From the NCBI RefSeq assembly GCF_010183535.1, contig NC_071332.1:5394001-5458000 (forward strand): a stretch of 64,000 bases of DNA, read 5' to 3'. This document shows positions 10,692 through 20,843 of this stretch, piece by piece (position 1 is the stretch's first letter; every line of letters starts with the position of its first letter). The notes beneath the pieces were generated by a model that saw only the letters and a program-made list of their open reading frames with translations, ran no database searches and was not told the origin of the DNA. The position numbers and the translations under genes are program-made. The DNA comes from Caenorhabditis remanei (taxonomy: Eukaryota > Nematoda > Chromadorea > Rhabditida > Rhabditidae).

Positions 10692-12795
10692 CTAGCACCC
10701 TTTCATTTTAATTTCTTTGTAAATTCTATAAATGATCGGTTTGTAAACTTCATCGGTGGCCCTGAGTCCAATTGCATAGTCTGCGTGAGTGAAATGGTCC
10801 AGACTATAACTTTCGATGAGTCCAGGTCCCATTTGTTTCATTATAATCTCCCGAACATCCATTTCATCCGTGATTTGATCTTCTTTGCTGAAATTACGGC
10901 TCAAAAGATAATCAACTGGCGGTTTTTAGTGGAAAATGACCAACTTTGACAGTGTATTTCAATGTCACCGGATTGTCCGATAAACTAAATTTTGTATGGG
11001 GCGAACAGATCAAAAATAGGACATTATTTTTGTAGTTGACCCTTTTTTTGTACAGACACTACTTTGAAAGTTGCAGGTTGTCAAAGTGAAAAGCTCCAAA
11101 ATTTCGATAATATGCACTGGAATTAGTAGTTTTCAAGGAGAAATACCGTAAATACTGTATTATAACGGCAACAGTAATAGAACGGCACCTGTATTATAAC
11201 GGCACCCCATCTCTACTCAGAATCCATAAAAATGTTTATCAGGGGTTTTTTTCTCGGTTCTGATTAGGAGCAACGTGTTTGGTCACTTCTATGCCGTTAT
11301 AATACAGTATTTACGGTAGCTTTGATGACCTATAACTTTCATTTTAGTGTTCTTACAACAAAATAGGCAACTACAAAAATTATGTGCTATTTTTGCTCTG
11401 TTCAACCCATACAAAATAAAAATTTTCGGACAATCAGGTGTCACCAAAATACACTGTCAAAGTTGACCATTTTCTAGCGAAAACAGCCAAAGTTGATAAT
11501 CTTTTGAGCGCTACTGTACCTAAAATACAAAATAGTTTGTGCCACAATATTTCCAATATCAAATTTAGGAGCTTCCTTTTGCCCATAAGCAATCAAATTT
11601 CTCTTCGCTCCCAAATCCAATCTTCTCAGCTCATGAAATTTGAAGATTTGTGCCCAGTGAAGTAAGTTGAGAGTGGAAGTTGCAGATGGAAAATGGCTAA
11701 TTATAATAGGAATTCTTGACTGAAAATATAAATAATTTTTCTTTGAAGTTTTCAACTAGGAATCTCACCGTGTTTACTTGTCCCAACGTCTCTAATCCTG
11801 CAGCATTTAATCCAGCTGAACATAAAGGAGAGAAGAATCTCGATTGACAAATATTTGTGATAATTGAGCTGATAGCTTTTGGAACTTCAACAGGTAAGAT
11901 TCCAAACTTTCCATCCAATACAAACTGAAACATTACTTTAATTTTTTTTTTAATCTGAATTTCAGATTATCTGAAATTTCGAACCTGTATCAACTGTTGC
12001 AAGGGACCTTCTCCCAACAAAGTGAATGGCATCAATGGCTTCAAGAATCCAGCAGTTGGGCCCAGTGCAAAGAATATTCTAATTTTACTCTGCCACGTGG
12101 CATCTGCTTCAGCAAGTCTTGCAAACATTACAGTAGTTCCCTGACTATGTCCAACATAGAATAGAGATTTCTGGTTGGTTTTCTCGAGAGCATATTCAAT
12201 TTGTTGGCGGAGATCAAAGTGGGAGTGCTCGTAGAGTCTAAAATGTGTTCATTACTTTTTGAAAACTCAGAAGTTTACTTACGTAAAGTTCCAAAATCTG
12301 GCTTCCTTTGGGTGAAAAGTAGTGTGGTTCAAACCGTATTCTGTGCCACGGACGTTACCAAGCCACACATCAAATCCTGCATCAGCGAAAACAAAAGCAG
12401 CACTTTGGGATGGTAGATTGAAAAGATACATATAGGAAGTGGCGAATAAGCCATGCATGAAAAATACAACAGGCCGTTTTGTGCAACCATCGATAGACCG
12501 GTCTGAAATTTTCAGGTTGGGATTTTCAGGTTGCGATGGTTTCAACAATTTCATTTACCATCTCTTCCATAAGGAATTCTCTGCATTTCAATCGTATACC
12601 CGTCATCCGTTGTAACATAGTGTCTCTCTACTGGATATCCGTAATATGCAATTAATTCTACCTAAAGTTTTCAGATGTTTTATATTTAAAAAATCATCTA
12701 AATCTATCTAAACTCACTGCATCCAATGTCTCCTCGATTTCCTTTGATTTCAAACTTCCGATGGAAATTAACATAAATAAAAATATAGCAATCAT
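10692..12795 (-). CDS. Acid-lipase-like alpha/beta hydrolase (lipl-type)
   Basis: Seven exons (12795-12718, 12661-12559, 12502-12283, 12237-11985, 11924-11769, 11719-11520, 10887-10692) total 1206 nt, 401 aa, the usual size for gastric/lysosomal acid lipases. It begins with a hydrophobic signal ([14 protein letters not shown]). Family landmarks follow: [14 protein letters not shown], the oxyanion region [19 protein letters not shown], the nucleophile elbow GHSQG, an Asp in [11 protein letters not shown] at the usual Asp position, and the catalytic His in [13 protein letters not shown]. All three triad residues appear present. Predicted role: secreted or lysosomal hydrolysis of triglyceride or cholesteryl ester. 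The last intron is unusual because its donor lies in the end of an inverted-repeat element. A minus-strand TATA box (12835-12842) precedes the start. Confidence 0.9.
10890..11521. repeat. Inverted-repeat element filling the last lipase intron
   Basis: Palindromic element. The left end (near 10900-10925, GGCTCAAAAGATAATCAACT) is matched by the inverted right end near 11490-11520. The inner arms share the window-wide motif TTTTTGTAGTTGAC. It carries a second nested element near its centre. The copy occupies almost the whole intron, and the splice donor GTACAG lies in its right terminus. Confidence 0.85.
11147..11319. mobile_element. Nested TA-flanked MITE with perfect 26-bp TIRs
   Basis: A ~173-bp element begins TACCGTAAATACTGTATTAT and ends with the exact inverse (ATAATACAGTATTTACGGTA). 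The terminal inverted repeats are about 26 bp and TA lies at both ends, as expected for Tc1/mariner-type insertion. It has no coding capacity, so it is non-autonomous. It sits inside the larger inverted-repeat element of the lipase intron and is therefore younger. Confidence 0.85.
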
Positions 12796-12834
12796 GATGA
12801 GACTGAGACTCAGAAAACTAATGTAACGGCTCAG

Positions 12835-12842
12835 TTTTTATA
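12835..12842 (-). promoter_or_regulatory. TATA box of lipase gene
   Basis: TATAAAAA on the minus strand, 40-47 bp upstream of the lipase ATG. This is consistent with a short 5' leader. Confidence 0.55.
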
Positions 12843-13045
12843 CGCGGAAAAAGAAATTTCAGCATTTGTTTTGAACACCCTCATTGTTATCAGTGCGTTT
12901 TATCATTTGTGTTTGATTAATGATGACCAGTTGGAAGCAGTGGGTTGAAACTTAAAAACAACCGCAAAGAAATGTTCTGTCTGTGCTTTTGAAATATAAA
13001 TCCATTGATACAGTATATACAATTGTTTATTCGAAAAAATGTGAT

Positions 13046-13219
13046 TTAAAATGATTTAACATTCTCCATTTTCTCGGGTTCCATACTTGTAGTCGAATCT
13101 TGTCTTGGTCTCCGAATAACAACATCATTAGCAGGATTCTTTGAAATATAAGGCATAGCGATTTCAGATTTTGGAATTGGTTTTGCAGTCCAGTTGGCCA
13201 TAAGAAGGAATAGATTCAT
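13046..13219 (-). CDS. 57-aa protein of unknown function
   Basis: A single exon starts MNLFLLMANWTAKPIPKSE and ends MENVKSF. The ATG follows a strong acceptor (TTTTCAG then AC), the arrangement typical of SL1 trans-spliced nematode genes. A minus-strand AATAAA lies just downstream near 13029-13034. The N terminus is weakly hydrophobic and the rest is basic and polar. I do not recognise it. It is too short for routine gene callers, but start and 3' signals are coherent. It could also be the terminal exon of a longer gene. Confidence 0.5.
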   Translation of the reverse strand: MNLFLLMANWTAKPIPKSEIAMPYISKNPANDVVIRRPRQDSTTSMEPEKMENVKSF

Positions 13220-13812
13220 GTCTGAAAACGGGAAAGATTGGAGGGTCAGTGGGATTTACTGAATAAGATAATATAAACAAGAAAAATTTCATCACATCTC
13301 AGAAAAGAGGTTTATAAAGTTAATTCTGTGAAAAATCAACGAGAGATGAGGCATTGCTTTCAACTCGGATCAGAATAGGAGATAATTCATGCCAAAATTT
13401 CAAGTTTCAGTTACTCAAAATAACAGCACAATACTTCTAGAGGCTATCAATTATTACTAGAATGAACATCTAGAACCGAGTCACAGGGTCCTTTTTGTCC
13501 ATATGAATTCAAATTATTTTACCGCGAAACCGAAGTCTGGTGGAGCACGTTTGCACACGACTTGACAGGTTGCCAATTGAGTCTCTGCTCACTAGGGAAG
13601 GTCACCGAGTCGGTCTGGAGATAGGGGTCGTGACCTATATAATTGGAAAGCTGAGAAAACGCTGATTCCAAATATATAATCAGTTTTTGCCCTCGAGGTC
13701 TGGTATTCTAGAAAACCAAGATCAAAGTTCCCTATCTCCAGACCGACTCGCTTCCCTAGTCAGCCATAATGCGGGACTTATAACGGACGAACTAGGGAGT
13801 TAAATTTTTCGA
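13220..13812. other. Intergenic, contains inverted-repeat copy
   Basis: Between two divergent small genes. The 13600-13760 part holds one copy of the GTGACCTATAT...GGAAAGCTGAGAAAACGCTG repeat family that recurs at 54-60 kb. Nothing else is recognised. Confidence 0.5.
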
Positions 13813-13992
13813 ATGAAGCTGGCTTTCCTTATACTCTGCTATGTTTTCTCATTTTTAATTCTTCCAATTAATCAACAAACCGTGAAAGTTAAGAATGAGC
13901 AACCCTACTTGACGAATTCATCTGATATCTACACAAACAATGCGAGATTTCCCTACAGTACTAACAACTTAACAAACCAAAAAACTTGTTAA
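13813..13992 (+). CDS. 59-aa secreted peptide
   Basis: A single exon begins with a clear signal peptide (MKLAFLILCYVFSFLILPI). A short polar, Asn/Thr-rich mature part with NSS and NLT sequons follows, ending NQKTC. There is one mature cysteine, at the C terminus. AATAAA follows about 40 bp downstream (near 14030). There is no dibasic processing pattern, so it is not an obvious neuropeptide precursor. Function unknown. Confidence 0.6.
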   Translation: MKLAFLILCYVFSFLILPINQQTVKVKNEQPYLTNSSDIYTNNARFPYSTNNLTNQKTC

Positions 13993-14240
13993 CACATTCT
14001 ACATCGTTCTTATATACTTTCTGAACTAAAAATAAACTCGTCACTCTATTGATAACCCGTTTTGAAATTATACTCATTCCTAGTCTACGTACATCATGAA
14101 GTTACAGATCATATACTAATTGCGTTCAAATGTTTTCAGTTCGAAGTGGCAAGAGTTTATTGGGAAAGAGAGAAAACATAAAATAACAAATGTATCAAAC
14201 AACGAGAATGAAATCATTGGGAGGAGTCGCTTTCATTCTT

Positions 14241-14468
14241 TCACAATAAAACGACAGACAATTTTGTTTTTGCTGTTTTATAAGGTTGTTCATCGGTCAC
14301 TGATTGTAATAATTCGTCAGGTACTGGGAATTTGGAATCAGGAAATGATGGAGGTGTTGGAATAGATTCAGATGAATTCAGGGTGGTATTCTCTCTCGAA
14401 GAATAGATATCACATAGTATCAAGGTGGTCAGAAGAGATAATGAGAAGAAGATAGATAGAGAATTCAT
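14241..14468 (-). CDS. 75-aa secreted peptide
   Basis: A single exon has the signal peptide MNSLSIFFSLSLLTTLILC|D, then a Ser/Pro-rich acidic segment and a tail ending KTAKTKLSVVLL. A longer frame extends to 14516, but a minus-strand TATA (TATATAAA, about 14496-14503) lies inside it. The Met at 14468 is therefore the likely start. It pairs convergently with the 13813 gene. Function unknown. Confidence 0.55.
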   Translation of the reverse strand: MNSLSIFFSLSLLTTLILCDIYSSRENTTLNSSESIPTPPSFPDSKFPVPDELLQSVTDEQPYKTAKTKLSVVLL

Positions 14469-14797
14469 TTTTAGGACACTTTGAACTGATTTTTGTTTAT
14501 ATATAATCCGTAACAAAGATCATAAAAATGGAAGAAGAGACAAAAGGAAGGTGCTGGTGAAACGGAACTTTGTTCTGATTTTGTAACACCTTGGAATTGA
14601 TAAACAAACAGATAAAAAACCAGAACTGAAAACTATGTGTTATGGTCAGGAAAACAGATAAACTTCAGTTTTTTTTAAAATTTAGAAAATTATTGAAAAG
14701 GCACTTCTGTAAAATCAGGAGCTTTGTTATCTCTGTAAAACACTACAAAGAATTGAAAAGATAAAATTTTTATGTGCACTTAACGCAAAGGGGCGAA

Positions 14798-15268
14798 AGG
14801 CCACCCTAATATTTCAGATTCCATGCAATTTCTAGCCCACCTGATAACGTCGCCACATAGTTGATCCTCTCTTTCTTGTCACTTCTTCATGAAATCCATA
14901 CAATCGATTCATCTTCATACATTCATGATTTCCACGTAACAAATGTAGCATATGAGGATGACGAACTTTATAGCAGAAGAGAAGAAGTGACACTTCCAGA
15001 GCCTTCGCACCACGATCCACGTAGTCACCGAGAAATAGAAATTGTAGTTTTGGATGGTATTCAACAGCATCAAAATATCTTACCAAGGCATCCAGCTGGC
15101 CATGAATATCCCCAACTATAGTGAAAGGGTGCTCGATTTCAAGCATTGCTGGCAGTGGTTTTAGAATTGATTCTGTTTGAAATTAGTTTGACAAAAATAC
15201 TGTCTCTCTTCTAACCTTCTCAAGAATAGTGTACAACTGCTTATCGGAGAACGGGTCTAAATTTCTCA
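14798..15268 (-). pseudogene. Inverted partial copy of the PP1-like phosphatase gene
   Basis: A near-exact inverted duplicate of 15521-15988 carries the end of exon 1, intron 1, all of exon 2 and part of intron 2. The frame over the exon-2 part stays open (GDIHGQ, GDYVDRG and RGNHE intact), with about five amino-acid differences from the intact gene. The exon-2 acceptor is mutated (TTTCAG to TTTCAA), there is no start codon, and downstream exons are missing, so it cannot make a phosphatase. It forms the left arm of a ~465-bp-arm palindrome with a ~255-bp spacer. Confidence 0.85.
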
Positions 15269-15416
15269 ATTTTCAAAAAAAAACCACTACAATTTTCTGC
15301 TCAAAAAAAGTTTTCCGTGAACTTCCGTGAAAAAATGCAGAACGAACATCGTCCAAGAAACTCCAGAAAACTAATCATTCCTACACTTCCCATCTCCCCA
15401 AACTAAAACGAGTCGA

Positions 15417-17377
15417 ATGTCGAAACTAAAAGAAATGAAAAGTCGAACAGGAGACATTTTTCAAGGAGAAACAGTCGATCAACTGGCTCATCGAATAATC
15501 GAACATGTGGTGAAATGGAGAAATTTAGACCCGTTCTCCGATAAACAGTTGTACACGATTCTTGAGAAGGTTTGTAGATAGACAGAGTACTTTTGTTAAA
15601 CTTATTTCAGACAGAATCAATTCTGAAACCACTGCCAGCAATGCTTGAAATCGAGCACCCTCTAACTATAGTTGGGGATATTCATGGCCAACTGGATGCC
15701 TTGATAAGATATTTCGATGCTGTTGGATACCCTCCAAAAGTACAATTTCTATTTCTCGGTGACTACGTGGATCGTGGTGCGAAGGCTCTGGAAGTGTCAC
15801 TTCTTCTCTTCTGCTATAAAGTTCGTCATCCTCATATGCTACATTTGTTACGTGGAAATCATGAATGTATGAAGATGAATCGATTGTATGGATTTCATGA
15901 AGAAGTGACAAGAAAGAGAGGATCAACTATGTGGCGACGTTATCAGGTGGGCTAGAAATTGCATGGAATCTGAAATATTAGGGTGGCCTATGAACGTGAC
16001 ACGTACAGTACCGGTCAAATGGTTATGGACTTTGGCCTTTTTCAGTTGAAATTGTCCAACTTTTAGAGTGTGTCATAGTAATTCTGATTGTCCCATCAAG
16101 TAGATGTTTTATGAATCATACAAATCAAAAGTAGAGCTTCATTTTTGTAGTTGACAACATCTTTGTACAAGAACTCCCTAGAGAGTTACGTATTGACAAA
16201 GTAATTTCTCCCTCAAATCTGCCAATTTCAGTGGAAAATTGTGCGATTTTTGAGCTGTCGTCTTGAAATTACCATAACTCTCTAGGTAGTGTTCGTACAA
16301 AAAAGTTATCAACTACAAAAAAGAAGCTCTACTTTGGATCTGTTTGATTCATAAAAAATCTACTTGATCTGGCAATCACTATTACCATGACACACTCTCA
16401 AAGTTAGACATTTTCAGCTGAAAACATAACCTTTTGACAGGTACTGTATATGACTGATCAGCCACAACAAAATATTTGAGTGATCAGGACAACATTATGA
16501 AAAATCACAACCACACCAAACAATAGAGAGTGTTGTCTAGAAAAAAAACAATTTTCAAGATTCAATCCGGCTTCAATTATCTCTAACGTTTTCAGAATGT
16601 GTTCAACGAGCTCCCATTGTGTGCTCGTGTTGGACAACGAATCCTCTGTATGCACGGCGGAATCCCCCAAAACTACAAATCTTGGGACTCATTCCGAGAG
16701 CTCAAAAAACCAAAAACACCGAAAAAGTGTGACGAAGGTCTTCAAGTCGATTTGATGTGGGCAGATCCAACACAGGACAAATGTAATGTGTTTGCAATGA
16801 ATATGGTTAGTGATCGTTTTTCTATTATAGTAGATCACTAAACGTTATGTTTCAGCAAAGAGCGATTTCGGTGATATTTGGAGAGAAAGCGTTGACCGAT
16901 TTCATGAAGAAACTGGGATTGTCTTTGATTGTGAGAGCTCATGAAGTGTCACAAGAAGGTTTCAATTTCATGTTCGATCGGAAAATTGTCACAGTATTCT
17001 CGGCTCCATACTATTGTGGAAACGATACGAATTGTGGAGCAGTACGTATTTGAGATGATTGAGATGAGATGAGATTAATAATTTTATTCTCTTTTCCAGA
17101 TCATGCACGTCTCTCCTTCCTATGAAATCTCGTTCACTGTTCTCCGTCCTCGCATGATTCTTACTCCAGAAAACACTGACGTTGTCAGACAGATGGAGAA
17201 TAACTATAAGACATTAATGGCATTGAGCCCTGATCCAAGTGAGATTTATTTTAAGATATGAGATATATGGAATCTATGTTTCCAGATCGTGGGCGTCACC
17301 TTCAACCTGTTCAGCCGGCACAGCTTGCTCAGCTTGCGAAAACTGGGCTGAAACTCGTTGAACCACCAAAGAAATGA
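15417..17377 (+). CDS. PP1-like serine/threonine phosphatase
   Basis: Six exons (15417-15569, 15611-15946, 16596-16805, 16856-17041, 17100-17238, 17286-17377) total 1116 nt, 371 aa. All metallophosphatase motifs are present in order: GDIHGQ, GDYVDRG, RGNHE, HGG, the second-metal His in RAHE, and SAPYYCG. RAHE replaces the usual RAHQ. The PP1-type C terminus is replaced by a longer tail ending LVEPPKK. It belongs to the large nematode group of PP1-related phosphatases, many of which are sperm- or germline-enriched (family knowledge). Intron 2 holds an inverted-repeat element. Its stop lies 4 bp from the stop of the convergent gene. Confidence 0.92.
16008..16450. repeat. Inverted-repeat element in PP1-like intron 2
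   Basis: Palindrome with arms sharing CTCTCTAGG/TAGAGAGTTACG, TTTTTGTAGTTGACAAC and GTGTCATAGTAATTCTGATT. Its termini are near TACAGTACCGGTCAAA and its inverse TTTTGACAGGTACTGTA. It is a member of the same family as the elements near 17.9, 21.1, 24.1, 25.5, 45.2, 46.8 and 49.9 kb. Confidence 0.8.
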
Positions 17378-17381
17378 TAAT

Positions 17382-18997
17382 TCATAAAAGTTTATTGAAT
17401 CTTCTTGAATAAATATTAGAGTTAGAATTACTCACTTGTGAAGCAGGTCGTATTACAGAATTAGAGTTATCAGTGGGAATTTTAGTGGGTAGATCATTAC
17501 AATGATTCATAGAAATAACAGGATTAGACGCTGAATTTGCACCGAGAGAAGATAAAACTTGAGAGATTTCACTAGATGCTGAAACTGAAACTGTGGGATT
17601 TCTTTCTATCACCAGAAAACTGTCACATGGAGCAGGTATAGTGTCGGTTTGAGAGAGTACAATGTATGTGGAGGAAGCGTGAACAACAGAGAGAGGGATG
17701 TCAATTACGGATGCTAGATGTAGGGTGATTTGAGTGGAAGAGGCACGAGATACATGTCCGATGATTGATTTTCGTTGGCTGTCTGTGGAGAGGTAGGAGA
17801 ATTCAAAAGGAGATGAGGTGGAGTCGTTGAGGACTGAAAATAAAAATATGGTTAGATGTTCTGTGCAAAAAGGTACAAACTTTGGCCGTTTTCAGTTGAA
17901 AATTAACAACTTTGAGATGGTGATACGGTATCACTGATCGTCCCACAAAGTAAATGGTGTATAAACCATATAGAACAAAGGTAGAGCTTAATTTTTGTAG
18001 TTTACAACTTTTTTGTACGGACACTCCCTAGAGAGTTATGGTCATTTTAAGGCGACAACTCAAAAATCACTCTATTTTGCACTGAAACGGGGCGATTTGA
18101 GGGAGAAATTACTTTGTCGATATATAATTTGCTATGATTCATTAATAACCTACTGGGTGTGACAATCAGAATTACCATGACACACTCTCAAAGTTGGACA
18201 ATTTCAACTGAAAACGGCCAAAGTTAGTATCTTTTTGACCGGTATTATTAATGTTATTGCAACTCGCCTGTGATTTGAAAGCATCTCATAATTGGATCAC
18301 TTTTGAATAAGGAGAACAATGACTTCCTTGAAGTGACTGATCCTCCAGTCGACAGCTTCTCAATCGCTTCGTGAATATCAATGAATGAAGTGTGAAGCAT
18401 TCGTTTACTCACTTTTGTCACATGCCACAACCCTTTGATATCTAGAACAGGATATCCACGTGGACATGTATTCATCATCTGAATTTGAAAAAAAGGTGAA
18501 ATTTTGAGCTGGAATTTCAGTTTAAAGAGGGACTGCGCTATTCGAATTCAACTTTTTTTTTACATGAATCGGCGCAGATTTAGGGGTTGACATTAAAATT
18601 CACCTGAAGGAAGGTTCGGAAATTTGATTCAAGAAATTTTTAATCTGTCAAAGTTGTTCCGAGTCTACCTTCAAATGAATTTTATTGTCAACCCCTAAAT
18701 CTGCGTCGATTCATGTAAAAAAAAGTCGATTTTGAATAGCGCAGTCCCACTTTAAGAAGTTACCTGAGTGAGCGTTTCTAGAGCTTTCTTCTTATCTGGA
18801 TCCAGTTGAAAAGACGAAGAAACACCTTCAGGAACATCGGAAGTCCGTGGAATCGCTATATTTGATATCACTTTTTCACCGTAATCTCTCAACATTAGCC
18901 ACCCATTTCTTATGAGGGACTCTAATGGGTCTGCACACTTCGTTGATTTTAAAAACAAGAAAAATAGGATGAAGTAAAGCAGAGAAGAAGTTTTCAT
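17382..18997 (-). CDS. Secreted protein of unknown family
   Basis: Three exons (18997-18764, 18478-18268, 17833-17382) sum to exactly 897 nt, 298 aa. The N terminus is a signal peptide (MKTSSLLYFILFFLFLKSTKC|A). The middle contains MMNTCPRGYPVLDIKGLWHV and a second Cys near RCFQIT. The C-terminal half is Ser/Thr-rich and low complexity. I do not recognise the family. Intron 2 appears to use a GC donor (ACAG|GCGAGT), because no GT site restores the frame. Both introns contain inverted-repeat elements. The stop codon overlaps its own AATAAA region and lies 4 bp from the convergent PP1-like stop. Confidence 0.75.
17860..18245. repeat. Inverted-repeat element in intron 2
   Basis: Copy of the TTTTTGTAGTTTACAACTTT / GACACACTCTCAAAGTTGG palindrome family. 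It lies between AAAAAGGTACAAACTTTGGC and its inverse GCCAAAGTTAGTATCTTTTT. Confidence 0.75.
18521..18756. mobile_element. MITE-like inverted repeat in intron 1
   Basis: A ~236-bp element. The left end TTTAAAGAGGGACTGCGCTA is mirrored by the right end TAGCGCAGTCCCACTTTAAG. The inverted arms are long (about 80 bp, including AGATTTAGGGGTTGACA) with a short centre. No coding capacity. Confidence 0.8.
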
Positions 18998-20843
18998 GAC
19001 ATAGCAAAGTATTGCGTAATACGGGTACGGAAGAGAAGGGGAAAGTGACGACGGGAAAAAGTAGATGATCCGTGGGGGCACGAAACTGGATACGAGGGGT
19101 GCAATTAGTTAGACTGGTATGGTGTAGAGTGATGAATGACGGGGGAGATGAAGTTGAAACATGTAGCGGATGAGTTATTAGTAGAATTCGGTGATTCGAT
19201 AAGTTTCAGCACAAAATTTTTCAGAATTTTCCCATTCGAGAACTGTCCCTTTTCAGAACTATTTATCAGTAGAACTTGTTTTCACTTAAAGATTTTCAAT
19301 TTTCTAACTTTATTTTCGATTCCGAACTGCTTTGGGGTGCTTCTGCTAATCAGAATCGATTAAAAATGGTTAAACGTTATAGCAGAGCCTAGATTTGGTA
19401 GCCTGATTCGAGGCAGCACCAGTTCTGGAAAGGGAAATTTCCATCATTTCAAAGTATTTTTTCGAGACGAAACTTTTTCTCATCTCCTCCAGATCCTTGC
19501 CATCGACGTAACAATGAACAAGTGAGCATCACGCAAGATGTTGAATAATTCTTTCCTCAAAAAAAGATGCACACCAGAACATATTCAATTGTTTCTTTCA
19601 TCCCTTCTCCTTTTTTTGTGTCTTTTCAAATGAAAACATTTTGATAATCTCGAATGTAAACGGAATGAGCAACACGGTGGGCGTCAAGCGGAATGGGAAA
19701 CAATGAATTGGGTGAGAGAAGGAAGAGGATGGACACATTTCACACTTGCAATTGAGAGCTTGCTCAGAGCACTCGGATCAAATCGTGGGATGGATTCGAT
19801 ACGGTATGTTAGCTTTTACAGGTTTTAAAGACTTTTAACTTTTCTGAAACATCTTCCATTACTATAAGCATACCGGACCACTGCGTAACTCGCTTAAAAC
19901 GCAATGTTATGGGCTGAAAAATATACCAAAATGTAGATCTTGGCGAGCTCTATGACTGCAACCTGCTAAGGGCCGGATGGCGGTTCGGTAATGCACCGCG
20001 GGCCGGAAAAAAATGCCAAAAATGCGAAAATGGTCAAAAAAGCAATTCTAGCCCGGCCCGCTGCACATTACCAATGGTCCATCCGTCCCGTATTAGGTCA
20101 CAGAAATAGAACTCGCCTAAAACTACATTTTGGTATAGTTTTCAGTTCATAATATTGAGTTTGAAGCGAGATATGTGCCGGCCAGTTTATGCCAAAATAT
20201 GAACTAAAAACTATATTATCTTAAACCAGGTGTCTCCCAACCATAGTTCTAAGTATAGTCCTCCACTTTCTTCTCGCCTCAAAATACATTTTGAACCCTC
20301 TCCAAAAAGTTCTAAACCAATCAAATGTGTCTATCAAAAAGTGGCGACATTTTCAAGTACTCCCGTATCGTCTTACATTTCCTATTGCTTTTTCCGAAAA
20401 GGTGTGACCGGAAAAAAAGCGCGAGCTTAAGAATTCTTCTCAAAAAACGCGTCTCATTTCATTTCCTTCTTCCTTTGTTTTTATTGCTCTATTGCTCTCT
20501 TGCTGAACAAGAGATGGTCTTGTGTGACCATGCTCATACAAACTTGGAATCGGGATGGCTCAATAGGGAGGCGTTGCTCACTCTATTTATTCAGCGCCCT
20601 TCTCCTTCCTAACCATATTAGAGAATGTTGTTTGTTGTGCATGCTCAGCCGGGTAGAGCCTGTTTGTTTTTACTTGAATCGTTCTCTCGTTCTGAATAAG
20701 TAGAATGACGGAGACACGGGAGGAGAAGAAGAGGTATTCAATTACCATACCACCACACTCCCACTTTTGTATGTGCCGCCTGTTTTCGGTAAATTCCACT
20801 TCTGATCTGTTAAGCGTCGCGCAAAGAGAGTAATCTGTCCGCA
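18998..20843. other. Intergenic region with inverted repeat
   Basis: No gene supported. The 19872-20183 part is an inverted-repeat element described separately. Short frames around 20230-20990 show no coding signature. The region includes the promoter of the secreted-protein gene starting at 20844. Confidence 0.5.
19872..20183. repeat. Inverted-repeat element (ATGTAGATCT family), copy 1
   Basis: Arms of roughly 100 bp share CTGAAAAATATACCAAAATG and its inverse CATTTTGGTATAGTTTTCAG, around a GC-rich centre (GGGCCGGA...CCCGGCCCGC). A related copy lies at 52588-52797. Confidence 0.75.
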
